NCBI RefSeq assembly: GCF_030270605.1
Contig: NZ_BSYJ01000003.1
Span: 186,001 to 250,000 of the forward strand
Source of the DNA: Biformimicrobium ophioploci
GTDB taxonomy: Bacteria; Pseudomonadota; Gammaproteobacteria; Pseudomonadales; Cellvibrionaceae
DNA length: 64,000 bases
Reading direction: 5' to 3'
The first letter of the stretch is position 1; each line of letters opens with the position of its first letter. Below the pieces are notes generated by a model. The model worked only from the letters and a program-made list of their open reading frames with translations, was not told where the DNA came from and searched no databases. Both the position numbers and the translations under genes were made by a program. Below, piece by piece: positions 1 through 9,546 of the stretch.

Positions 1-27
1 GCCGCCCGACAGAGGCGGCGTTTTGTT
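1..27 (+). terminator. Rho-independent terminator of a gene upstream of the window
   Basis: A GCCGCC stem at 1-6 pairs with GGCGGC at 14-19 across a 7-base loop, followed by GTTTTGTT. The stem may extend left of the window. No gene start lies close enough downstream for it to be a leader hairpin, so it most likely ends a plus-strand gene outside the window. Confidence 0.6.
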
Positions 28-277
28 AAACAAACCGTTGACGTGGGGAACCCAGCTGTTAAAAAAGGAAGTGCATAAATATAAAAGCTGGAACTTCTCG
101 TTTAGCCCGGGTGGCTTGCCGTTTTGACAGCAGTAACGAGGGGGAAATAGCTCGGTTAGCCCGGCTTCACGTCTGTTTACAGGCCTTGCCGTCGGGTGTG
201 CGGTATCCGTGTGACCTCTCAAGTTCAAATAGCCCTTGTGGTTTTTGCAGACGTTCCTCTGACAAGAGGGCGGTATT

Positions 278-874
278 ATGCTGAATCACTTAGTTGGTCT
301 TTTCTATCAGCCACGCAAAGAGTGGCAATCCATTGGCGCCATACCTGATGAGAGCCTGAAGCGCCATGTTCCATTTATCGTGATCCTATCATTGATCCCC
401 GCGGTTGCCTGGTATTTCGGTACTACTGAAGTCGGCTGGCGTGTTGGTGATGGCGAGCTGGTGCGGATCTCGGCAGACAGCGCATTGAGTCTGGTGGCAG
501 TTTTTTATGTCGCCATGATCGCCGGCGTCTGCGGGATTGGCTATTTTATCCATTGGATGGCCAAAACCTATGGCGGTAAAACCTACCCGATGAAAGGCAT
601 TGTCATTGCGACTTACACGGCCGCGCCGATCCTGCTTGCCGGCGTGGCAGGCGCCTATCCGGTATTCTGGCTGGATATCATCATCGCCACAGTGGCGGTG
701 GGCTATTCACTCTACCTGTTGTACCTGGGTATCCCGATCATGACCGGTGTTTCCGAGGATAGGGGCTTCCTGTTCTCCAGTGCAGTGGTGATGGTTGGCC
801 TGATCGCTGCGGTACTGGTGATGGTTGGCACCGTACTCTTCTGGGCGTTCGTGGCCGAGCCTACCTTCGTTTAA
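278..874 (+). CDS. YIP1 family inner-membrane protein
   Basis: A 198-residue integral membrane protein that fits the bacterial YIP1/DUF1282-type family, whose biochemical role is not established. The first ~30 residues are amphipathic (FYQPRKEWQSI), a feature typical of the family's N-terminus. About five hydrophobic helices follow, near residues 30-50, 70-95, 110-130, 132-152 and 162-195. The ATG is preceded by AGAGGG eight bases upstream, which supports this start. It stands alone, convergent with the lytic transglycosylase gene to its right. No catalytic motif is visible. Family assignment comes from hydropathy and the N-terminal pattern. Confidence 0.75.
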   Translation: MLNHLVGLFYQPRKEWQSIGAIPDESLKRHVPFIVILSLIPAVAWYFGTTEVGWRVGDGELVRISADSALSLVAVFYVAMIAGVCGIGYFIHWMAKTYGGKTYPMKGIVIATYTAAPILLAGVAGAYPVFWLDIIIATVAVGYSLYLLYLGIPIMTGVSEDRGFLFSSAVVMVGLIAAVLVMVGTVLFWAFVAEPTFV

Positions 875-897
875 TTCGGTTAGGTACGGGCCTCCGT

Positions 898-3474
898 TTA
901 TGACCCGGGGAACCGGGTCATTGCCTTTTCTTCAGAGCGATACTTTTGCTCCGCCACATTCCTGCGTGCGATATCTTTCTCGAGTAGCCATTGCCAGCTA
1001 AACAGCAGACCGTGGAAACGCAGGTAACCAATGGCTTCCTTGTTGCGCTGATGCGCATCCAGCAGTTTTACATAGGACCTGAACCGTTCTGAAATCTTCT
1101 GCACGTACTGTACCGGCTCGGTGCCGCGGGCGTAGCCGTATCGGGCGCGCTTGTAATATTTCGGGTCGGACAGGAGCAGCATGGCTTTCTCGACATTGTC
1201 GAACCAGATCTTGCGGTCCCAGCCCTTTTGCTCGGCCAGGTCCTGTGCATCGTAGACATGCCCCAGGCCCGCGTTATAGGAGGCCAGGGTAAACCACATC
1301 ATGTTTTCCGGTGTGATGCCCTTGCTGTCAAATTTACGGTAGAGCCAGTCCATATACTTGATCCCGGCCTTGACACTGTTCTCCGGGTCAAACAGGTTGC
1401 TGATTCCCACCTGCCTGCCGGTGGCCGGCATGACCTGCATCAGGCCCCGCGCACCGACCCAGGATTTCGCTTTGGGATCGAACATACTCTCCTGGAACAT
1501 CTGCGCGGTAATGAGGCGCCAGTCGAAGTCTGCCGGCTCCGCATATTTCTTTACCAGATCGTCATAGGGGGAAATACTGCCGTCGTCCTTGAGCTTGGTG
1601 ATTTCCGGGCGACTCCGCTTGGGGTTCTTGAAGTAACGTTTGATACGCGTTGCCAGATCACTGCGCACTTCCTTTTCCGTCAGGAACTTATTGAGTGCGG
1701 CGAGCAACTCGTCATTTCCGTCGCGGACAATCCAGCCATGGTCATGATCGTGGTCGAGATCCAGGGCAAAGTGGATATCGTCGCGCCAGGTGCGCTCCAG
1801 CTGGACGATATGGTTGTCGGACATGGTCAGGTCATATTTGCCCTCTGCGACCCGGTCGATGATCTGTACGGTTTCCATTTCCTCCGGTGCCAGCTGTACC
1901 TTGATTGTCGGGTACTGTTTCTTGAGCTCCATCACAATGGGGTAGTGACTGCTGCTTTTTCGGATGTGGATAGTGCGGCCCTGCAAATCCTCCACCGAGT
2001 TGATCATGTCATCCTTGCGCGCCACGATGCCGACCTTCGCACTGTGATAGGGGTCGCTGAAGGCTACCCCCATTTTCTTGCGACGCTCGGTAATTGCCAT
2101 AAAGTTGGCAACAATATCCCCCTTGCCTTCCAGTAGCATCGGGATCAGCTTTTCATTGGCCGGTGCGACTTCCACATCCAGGCGTACGCCGAGATAATCA
2201 GCAAAGTCCTTGAGGGTGTTGTACTCAAACCCCATGATACGGCCTTTCCACATGTGGTAGACGCCGGTACGGTTGCGCAACAAGACCCTTAAAACGCCGC
2301 GCTGTTTGATGCCTTTCAGGTCGCCGATATAGCGGTCGACACGTCCATAGGTCAGCAAACGCTGGCGAACATGCTGGTTGATCGCCTTGAGCAGATCCGG
2401 GGAGTTCTTCCTGATACCCCATGCCAGAAGCTGTTGTTGCGGGTAGCGCTTGTTGACCTTTAGATCGTCCCGGTATTGCTTGACCAGGTCGAAGATATGC
2501 TCGTCCAGCATGGTGAAATCGGAATGTTCCAATGCGACATCGATGGCCAGGTCGACAAAATTGCGTGGGCTGTGTGTCAGTACCATACCGGAATGTCTTT
2601 CCCGCAGGGACTCGCCGAATGCTTCGTAACTGGTACCCGCCGTGATCGTGAGGATCTTCCCTCGAAGGGGAGCATCTTTTTTCACCTCGGGCTCATCTTT
2701 TCTTGATACCAGGACCACCCGGGTACTGATGGTTGGATAGGAAAAGTCTATTTTGTACAGACGGTCTTCTGTGATGGTGAGATTGTTGGCGATCAGGTCG
2801 CCCTTGCCTGCCAGTAATGCCGGCACTAGATCGGAGAAGGTATTGACCAGCAGGAACACCGGGAACAGGCCAAGCTCCTCTGCAATTTTGCGGGCCTCCT
2901 CAATTTCAATATCCTGCTGGGTCGCGCCCCGGTGCAGGGCGCTCATACTGTAGGCGTCTACCAGGATACGCAGCTTGCCGCGCTTTTTCAGCGCCTCGAG
3001 ATCACCAAACTCCTCGTAATTCTCGAACCTGTCCAGCAGGTAGACCTCGAATCCCTTTGGGCCGAGGTCGTCGAACAGTTCGCTGTTAAGCAGATATGCT
3101 GAATTAGGCGCGTTGTCCGGGTTGGCATGGCGGTAGGCGCCGGTATGGGGCGTGGTTTCCGGCAGGACCATTTCCGGCAAATCTGGTTTGGACTCCGGAT
3201 CTTTTACAGCGCTCTTGTCTTTGGCTTTTTCAGTTTGATTTTCCTCTTTCGCGACGGGTTCTTTTTCAATGCCGGTATCAGCCGTGTCGGCCGGCTGCGC
3301 CTGTTCGGGCTCTGTTGCCCCGGGAGTTTCATCCGTCGCCCGGGACTCGGTGTTCATGGTACTGCGCACATCCGGAGCTGCGCCGCTGTCCTCAGGCGGG
3401 CGGTCGGGCGCACAGGAGATGGCCGCTGTCATCAGAAAAAGCAAACCGGCAAGCCGGAAGAGGAGTTTCACCAC
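898..3474 (-). CDS. MltF-like lytic transglycosylase with two solute-binding domains (lipoprotein)
   Basis: An 858-residue envelope protein predicted to cleave peptidoglycan glycan strands. It begins with a signal segment ending in a cysteine (AAISCA, a loose lipobox), then ~90 residues of Pro/Glu/Thr/Lys-rich linker. Two successive periplasmic-binding modules of the SBP_bac_3 type follow, at about 165-385 and 390-625. Each starts with a similar phrase (GKLRILVD, GVLRVLLR) and carries the GKGDI/LxANxxxITExR signature. A C-terminal SLT domain spans about 650-800, with the catalytic Glu in QESMFDP and the GARGLMQVMPATG motif. E. coli MltF has one such sensor module and ~518 residues, so this protein has an extra one. 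The start is GTG with GGGGAAG five bases upstream; a second GTG follows directly. Ligand and regulation are unknown. Confidence 0.88.
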   Translation of the reverse strand: MVKLLFRLAGLLFLMTAAISCAPDRPPEDSGAAPDVRSTMNTESRATDETPGATEPEQAQPADTADTGIEKEPVAKEENQTEKAKDKSAVKDPESKPDLPEMVLPETTPHTGAYRHANPDNAPNSAYLLNSELFDDLGPKGFEVYLLDRFENYEEFGDLEALKKRGKLRILVDAYSMSALHRGATQQDIEIEEARKIAEELGLFPVFLLVNTFSDLVPALLAGKGDLIANNLTITEDRLYKIDFSYPTISTRVVLVSRKDEPEVKKDAPLRGKILTITAGTSYEAFGESLRERHSGMVLTHSPRNFVDLAIDVALEHSDFTMLDEHIFDLVKQYRDDLKVNKRYPQQQLLAWGIRKNSPDLLKAINQHVRQRLLTYGRVDRYIGDLKGIKQRGVLRVLLRNRTGVYHMWKGRIMGFEYNTLKDFADYLGVRLDVEVAPANEKLIPMLLEGKGDIVANFMAITERRKKMGVAFSDPYHSAKVGIVARKDDMINSVEDLQGRTIHIRKSSSHYPIVMELKKQYPTIKVQLAPEEMETVQIIDRVAEGKYDLTMSDNHIVQLERTWRDDIHFALDLDHDHDHGWIVRDGNDELLAALNKFLTEKEVRSDLATRIKRYFKNPKRSRPEITKLKDDGSISPYDDLVKKYAEPADFDWRLITAQMFQESMFDPKAKSWVGARGLMQVMPATGRQVGISNLFDPENSVKAGIKYMDWLYRKFDSKGITPENMMWFTLASYNAGLGHVYDAQDLAEQKGWDRKIWFDNVEKAMLLLSDPKYYKRARYGYARGTEPVQYVQKISERFRSYVKLLDAHQRNKEAIGYLRFHGLLFSWQWLLEKDIARRNVAEQKYRSEEKAMTRFPGS

Positions 3475-3675
3475 GTCTTCCCCACGGACTGGTACAGATG
3501 CTTAAAGTGTAGACGGGAGTGGCGTGAAAATAGTTGTAGTTGCTTTGCAGGTTGCGAAGACGGGGTTGCCTGGACGCGCCGAAGAAACAGTGTTGGCGGA
3601 AAGATACGGAATTGCGCCAATTTTCCGTCCTTGCACGCTATGGGCGCGATTTTTTTGCTAAACAATGCTTACTGA

Positions 3676-5928
<2,253 letters not shown>

Positions 5929-5952
5929 TTTGCTCGTTCTGGCGACCAAAAG

Positions 5953-5980
5953 AAAAGGCCCCGCATCGCGGGGCTTTTTT
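5953..5980 (+). terminator. Rho-independent terminator of katG
   Basis: A GCCCCGC / GCGGGGC stem (58-64 and 68-74 of the 59xx block) with an ATC loop is followed by six T, 25 bases after the katG stop. The A-run on its left could let it also work for the convergent TetR gene. Confidence 0.9.
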
Positions 5981-6002
5981 ATTGGCGGTAGACGCTGCGG
6001 GG

Positions 6003-6710
6003 TTAGAAAGAACTTTCGGTTTCCGTTGTGGTAGCCACTGCCGGCACCAGCCCTTTCAGCATCATGGTCACGGTGCGCTCCAGCACCGGAGATTCGATTT
6101 CCACCGCACCGGAGAGAATCTGGTATTCCAGGTTCATGATGGTGCCGTAAACAATCTGCGCTGCCGCGCCGGAGTCTGCAATCTGTAGCAGATCGAAGAA
6201 TTCGCGGATCAGCTCCACACTGGCGTCACCGGAAAGGCGCACTGTCTTGGTGAGCTGCGGGTTGCGCACGGCTTCGTTGCGGAAAGCCAGCTCTACCAGA
6301 CGGTTTTCACGGTCCGATGCCTGGTTGCGGATATGGCTCAGAATAAAGCGGGTGAGCTGCTGTACGATGAGTTTGCGGCCCGGGCCGGAGGCGAGCTCGG
6401 AGCGATCCATGCGGCGTGCCGCAGCAAAGCTGTCTTCTTCCAGCTGACGGGTGTCGGCGAGGCTTTGCTCAGCGAAGTAGGTGAAGGCATCGCTGATCAG
6501 GTCGTTGAGATCCTTGAAGTAATAAGTGGTGGCCGCGAGCGGAACTTCTGCTTCCTTGGCGACAGCGCGATGGCGAACACCGCGAATCCCTTCCCTGACG
6601 ATAAGCCTCAGCGTGGCCTCGAGAATGGCCTTGCGACGCTGACGACTATCGGCACGCTGGGCACGGCGGCCCTGATAAACGAGTTCAGACTTTCCAGTGT
6701 CTTTGATCAT
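6003..6710 (-). CDS. TetR family transcriptional regulator
   Basis: A 235-residue repressor-type regulator. The N-terminal helix-turn-helix lies at about residues 20-65 (ILEATLRLIVREGIRGVRHRAVAKEAEVPLAATTYYFKD), the most diagnostic part of the family. The C-terminal all-helical ligand-binding domain is divergent, so the inducer cannot be guessed. The start at 6710 is chosen because AGGGA stands seven to eight bases upstream and the DNA-binding domain then begins where it usually does. The open frame extends to 6872 but would translate across palindromes. It lies between katG (convergent) and the rsx operon (same strand, downstream end). A 15-bp palindrome 27 bases upstream of the start is a candidate autoregulatory operator. 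Confidence 0.9.
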   Translation of the reverse strand: MIKDTGKSELVYQGRRAQRADSRQRRKAILEATLRLIVREGIRGVRHRAVAKEAEVPLAATTYYFKDLNDLISDAFTYFAEQSLADTRQLEEDSFAAARRMDRSELASGPGRKLIVQQLTRFILSHIRNQASDRENRLVELAFRNEAVRNPQLTKTVRLSGDASVELIREFFDLLQIADSGAAAQIVYGTIMNLEYQILSGAVEIESPVLERTVTMMLKGLVPAVATTTETESSF

Positions 6711-6736
6711 TTTTGTGTCCCTGCTTTTATTATTTA

Positions 6737-6751
6737 CTTCGTTATACGAAG
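6737..6751. promoter_or_regulatory. Candidate TetR operator (15-bp palindrome)
   Basis: CTTCGTTATACGAAG has perfect 6-bp arms around TAT and sits 27 bases upstream of the TetR start codon. Size, symmetry and position suit autoregulation by a TetR dimer. Binding is inferred. Confidence 0.5.
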
Positions 6752-6826
6752 CCACCGGAACTACCTCTAGCCCCAGATTCCAGCGGCGCGCCATCCTGGC
6801 TTGTGACAGGCGTTTGTGACGAAATT

Positions 6827-6845
6827 GCATGCAAGCCTTGCATGC
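6827..6845. promoter_or_regulatory. 19-bp near-perfect palindrome upstream of the TetR gene
   Basis: GCATGCAAG and CTTGCATGC form perfect 9-bp arms around a single base. There is no T-run, so a terminator is unlikely. A dimeric regulator site is the simplest reading. The sequence differs from the 6737 palindrome, so a different protein may bind. Confidence 0.4.
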
Positions 6846-7070
6846 TCGTACACATCCCGATGCCTGTCGCATTCGCTACTTGGCACAGTTTAGCGAATAA
6901 AGTGTTTCAGTTCACAGTTTATTAAAGTGGATTCGGCGACATAAATTGTCGATTCGTCCTACTTGAACATGAAAAGTCCCAAGTGTTCTGAATGTCAGGT
7001 TGTGCCGCAGGTGGACCCGCGTAACTGTGCCTTTGCTTAAAGAGTAACCCTGTACCAGCGCATTGGGCAA

Positions 7071-7784
7071 TTACTGGATATTGCCTGTTGTACGTACGCG
7101 CTTGGACCCTCGTACCACCTGTCGATTCAGCTTCGCGCGGCGCTCGAATTCCGCGTCGATGGCATTCTTCGCAGCGATCAGGAGTCCGGCCACGAGGAAA
7201 GCGCCGGGTGGCAGGATGGCGATCAGGAAGCCCGGGTAGTCTTCGCCCAGCAGGGTCAGCTTCCAGTCTTTGGCCGCATCACCAAAGATCAGGTCCATAT
7301 CGGCAAACAGGGTGCCCTGTCCGAGTAACTCCCGGATGGCGCCAATGGCGATCAGTACCAGCAGGAAGCCGACGCCCATCATGAAACCGTCGAGCGCTGA
7401 AGGCCCGACAGGGTTCTTGCTGGCAAAGGCATCGGCACGGCCGAGAATCGTGCAGTTGGTGACGATCAGGGGAATGAAGATACCGAGGATCTGGTAAAGC
7501 TCGTAAGTGAATGCCTTCATCAGCAGTTCGGCGCAGGTCGTGAAGGTGGCGATGATCATCACCGATGCGGGTAGTCTTACCGTTGCCGACATATTGTTGC
7601 GCAGCAGGGAGACCGCGGTGTTGGAGCAGACCAGTACCGCCAGTGTGGCGAGGCCGAGGCCAATTGCGTTGACGACGGAGCCGGTGACGGCAAGTAGCGG
7701 GCACAGGCCCAGCAGCTGCACCAGTGCGGGATTGTTCTTCCAGAGGCCGTTGTGGGTGATTTCCCTGGCAGTCGGGCTGGCCAT
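7071..7784 (-). CDS. rsxE: Electron transport complex subunit RsxE/RnfE
   Basis: A 237-residue integral membrane subunit of the Rnf/Rsx complex, which couples electron transfer between ferredoxin and NAD(H) to ion movement and in E. coli keeps SoxR reduced. Six hydrophobic helices are visible. The start ([23 protein letters not shown]) and the loop with [16 protein letters not shown] are hallmarks shared with RsxA, NqrD and NqrE. RsxA and RsxE are inverted-topology homologues whose conserved cysteines (here LCPLL and TNCTILGR) hold a membrane [2Fe-2S] cluster in characterised complexes. It is the last gene of rsxABCDGE, three bases after rsxG. The nth gene that often follows in enterobacteria is absent here. 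Confidence 0.95.
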   Translation of the reverse strand: MASPTAREITHNGLWKNNPALVQLLGLCPLLAVTGSVVNAIGLGLATLAVLVCSNTAVSLLRNNMSATVRLPASVMIIATFTTCAELLMKAFTYELYQILGIFIPLIVTNCTILGRADAFASKNPVGPSALDGFMMGVGFLLVLIAIGAIRELLGQGTLFADMDLIFGDAAKDWKLTLLGEDYPGFLIAILPPGAFLVAGLLIAAKNAIDAEFERRAKLNRQVVRGSKRVRTTGNIQ

Positions 7785-7787
7785 GAC

Positions 7788-8495
7788 TCAGTTGCTCCCC
7801 GATTCTTCTTTGGTGGCTTGCGGGCTGTCTGCCTCGGCTTTGTTGCCCGATACCGGTACCGCGCGCTCGGATTCCGGCGCGCTGAAGATTATGTCGTGGT
7901 GGGCGGCCACGAACTCCAGTACCCGCTTCACCTGGCCGACCACAGCGCGCGGGGTGATGGTGGCGCCGGTAAACTGGTCGAAGTCACCACCGTCCCTTTC
8001 CACTTTCCAGCGCTCCGGGGGCGGCTCCTGCAGGGAGGTGCCGTTGAATGACAGGATCCAGTCGCTCTTCTTCAGCTCCACCTTGTCACCCAGACCGGGT
8101 GTTTCACTGTGGCCGATGACGCGCACACCGGCGACGGTGCCATCGCGGTTGACGCCCACCAGCAGGCGAATCGGGCCGGAATAGCCATCCGGTGCCACCG
8201 CCGGGACAATCGCGGCAGTGATCTGGCCGCTTTCCCGGGCCAGGTTGATATTGCCACCCTGTTCGAGGCCCAGGCGTGACCAGTAACCGCGTGGAATCGG
8301 GTAGGTATCCACCAGCATGTCATTGCTGTGCCGATCCAGCGGGATAATTTCCAGCAGGGCCTTGGCGGAGGCTTCACGGATCGCCTTTTCGATCGGTTCG
8401 CGTGTGACCGACTCCGTAAGGGCAAGGCTGCCCGCCGTGATCAGGGCGAATGCGCCCAGCATGATGGCATTGGAGGAGATCGACTTGCCCAGCAT
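7788..8495 (-). CDS. rsxG: Electron transport complex subunit RsxG/RnfG
   Basis: A 235-residue subunit with one N-terminal membrane anchor (AIMLGAFALITAGSLALTE) and a periplasmic FMN-binding domain. The motif FTGATITPRAVV near residue 170 contains the threonine that carries a covalent phosphoester-linked FMN in RnfG and NqrC. In those families the flavin is attached by ApbE, which is not encoded in this window. The start at 8495 gives the expected N-terminus and lies one base after the rsxD stop. The longer frame to 8582 would overlap rsxD. It is the fifth gene of a tightly packed operon, so translational coupling is likely. Confidence 0.95.
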   Translation of the reverse strand: MLGKSISSNAIMLGAFALITAGSLALTESVTREPIEKAIREASAKALLEIIPLDRHSNDMLVDTYPIPRGYWSRLGLEQGGNINLARESGQITAAIVPAVAPDGYSGPIRLLVGVNRDGTVAGVRVIGHSETPGLGDKVELKKSDWILSFNGTSLQEPPPERWKVERDGGDFDQFTGATITPRAVVGQVKRVLEFVAAHHDIIFSAPESERAVPVSGNKAEADSPQATKEESGSN

Positions 8496-8496
8496 G

Positions 8497-9546
8497 TCAG
8501 TCTTCCTTCTCTGTTGCGCGGCGCGGCGCGGCGTGACCGTAGGTGCGCGGCAGGGTGTAGTTATCGATAAGCGGGGCGGCAAAGTTCATCAACAATACTG
8601 CAAAAGCGACTGCATCCGGGTAGCTGCCCCAAACCCGGATCACGAACACCAGGATGCCCACGCCGATACCGAAGTACAGGCGTCCGCGGGTGCTGGTGGC
8701 GGAGCTGACCGGGTCCGTAATGATAAAGAACGCACCCAGCATGGTGGCGCCGGAAAACAGGTGCAGTAACGGTGAGCCTTCGCTGAGCGAGCTGCCGCTA
8801 TCGTAAAAAACGGTGGAAAGCAGGAACAGTGCCGCGAGCATGCCAACCGGTGCGTGCCAGGTAAATACCTTCCGGTACAGCAGGTAAAGCCCGCCCACAA
8901 GGAAGGCCAGGTTCACCATCTCCCAGCCAGCGCCGGCAATGCTGCCCTTGGCAAGCACCGGCTCCTCGTTGTACAGCTGGCTCATGATGATGGAGTTATT
9001 GTGGCGCACGATCTCCAGCGGAGTCGCCATGGTGAAGCCGTCTACCTGGTAGTTGCCGAAAACCAGGGAGAAAGCTTCTTCGATATCGGGCAGGCCGTGT
9101 TCCACCGTTGCCGGGGCAACCCACAGCGTCATTTCTACCGGGAAGCTGATCAGCAGCACCACATAGCCGACCATGGCCGGGTTGAACGGGTTGAAGCCCA
9201 GGCCGCCGTAAAGCTGCTTGGCCAGAATGATCGCCGTGGCGGTGCCCACCACCGGGATCCACCAGGGGCAATAGGGCGGCAATGCGACGGCGAGCAGGGC
9301 GGCAGTGACCAGTGCGCTGTAGTCGCGCAGGTAGAACCCGATCGGGCGGCCGCGCAGTTTGAGCATCAGGGCTTCACTGGCCAGGGCGGTCAGGCCGCAC
9401 AGTGCCAGGTTGAATAACACGCCGACGCCGAAGTAGGCCACCAACGCCACGATGCCCGGCACCATTGCGGCCAGCACCAGTTGCATGATGTTGGCCGAAG
9501 TCTGCGGCTGTGCCGTATGCGGGGATGAAGCGTGCATCAAGGCCAT
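8497..9546 (-). CDS. rsxD: Electron transport complex subunit RsxD/RnfD
   Basis: A 349-residue integral membrane subunit related to NqrB. About nine to ten hydrophobic helices are visible. The motif LFSGATMLGAFFIITDP near residue 260 carries the threonine expected to bind FMN covalently. The N-terminus (SSPHTAQPQTSANIMQLVLAAMVPGIVAL) is typical of RnfD. Its ATG overlaps the rsxC stop in a TAATG junction at 9544-9548, indicating coupled translation. Confidence 0.95.
   Translation of the reverse strand: MALMHASSPHTAQPQTSANIMQLVLAAMVPGIVALVAYFGVGVLFNLALCGLTALASEALMLKLRGRPIGFYLRDYSALVTAALLAVALPPYCPWWIPVVGTATAIILAKQLYGGLGFNPFNPAMVGYVVLLISFPVEMTLWVAPATVEHGLPDIEEAFSLVFGNYQVDGFTMATPLEIVRHNNSIIMSQLYNEEPVLAKGSIAGAGWEMVNLAFLVGGLYLLYRKVFTWHAPVGMLAALFLLSTVFYDSGSSLSEGSPLLHLFSGATMLGAFFIITDPVSSATSTRGRLYFGIGVGILVFVIRVWGSYPDAVAFAVLLMNFAAPLIDNYTLPRTYGHAAPRRATEKED

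Larger units (their letters stand above)
6711..7070. other. 360-bp noncoding stretch between the TetR gene and rsxE
   Basis: This gap holds the promoter region of the TetR gene, with two strong palindromes (6737-6751 and 6827-6845) annotated separately. A weaker one, CGACA-TAAAT-TGTCG, lies at 6937-6951. The frame that runs through the TetR-proximal part is an upstream extension of the regulator and has no convincing ribosome site. No terminator is evident for rsxE. No small gene is supported. Confidence 0.6.

Noticed and set aside
901-920. Palindrome TGACCCGG-GGAA-CCGGGTCA as a terminator
   Set aside because: It overlaps the last codons of the MltF-like gene and has no T-run on either strand. 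It is probably only weakly functional.
1228-2136. A 302-residue plus-strand frame inside the MltF-like gene
   Set aside because: It is antisense to the SLT and binding domains, whose motifs are unmistakable.
3597-3627. Short inverted repeats (CGGAAA/TTTCCG, AATTG/CAATT) upstream of katG as an OxyR site
   Set aside because: The arms are short and do not match a clear OxyR pattern. The evidence is too thin to annotate an operator.
6711-6872. N-terminal extension of the TetR protein to 6872
   Set aside because: The extension crosses both palindromes and lacks a ribosome site, while a good one precedes 6710.
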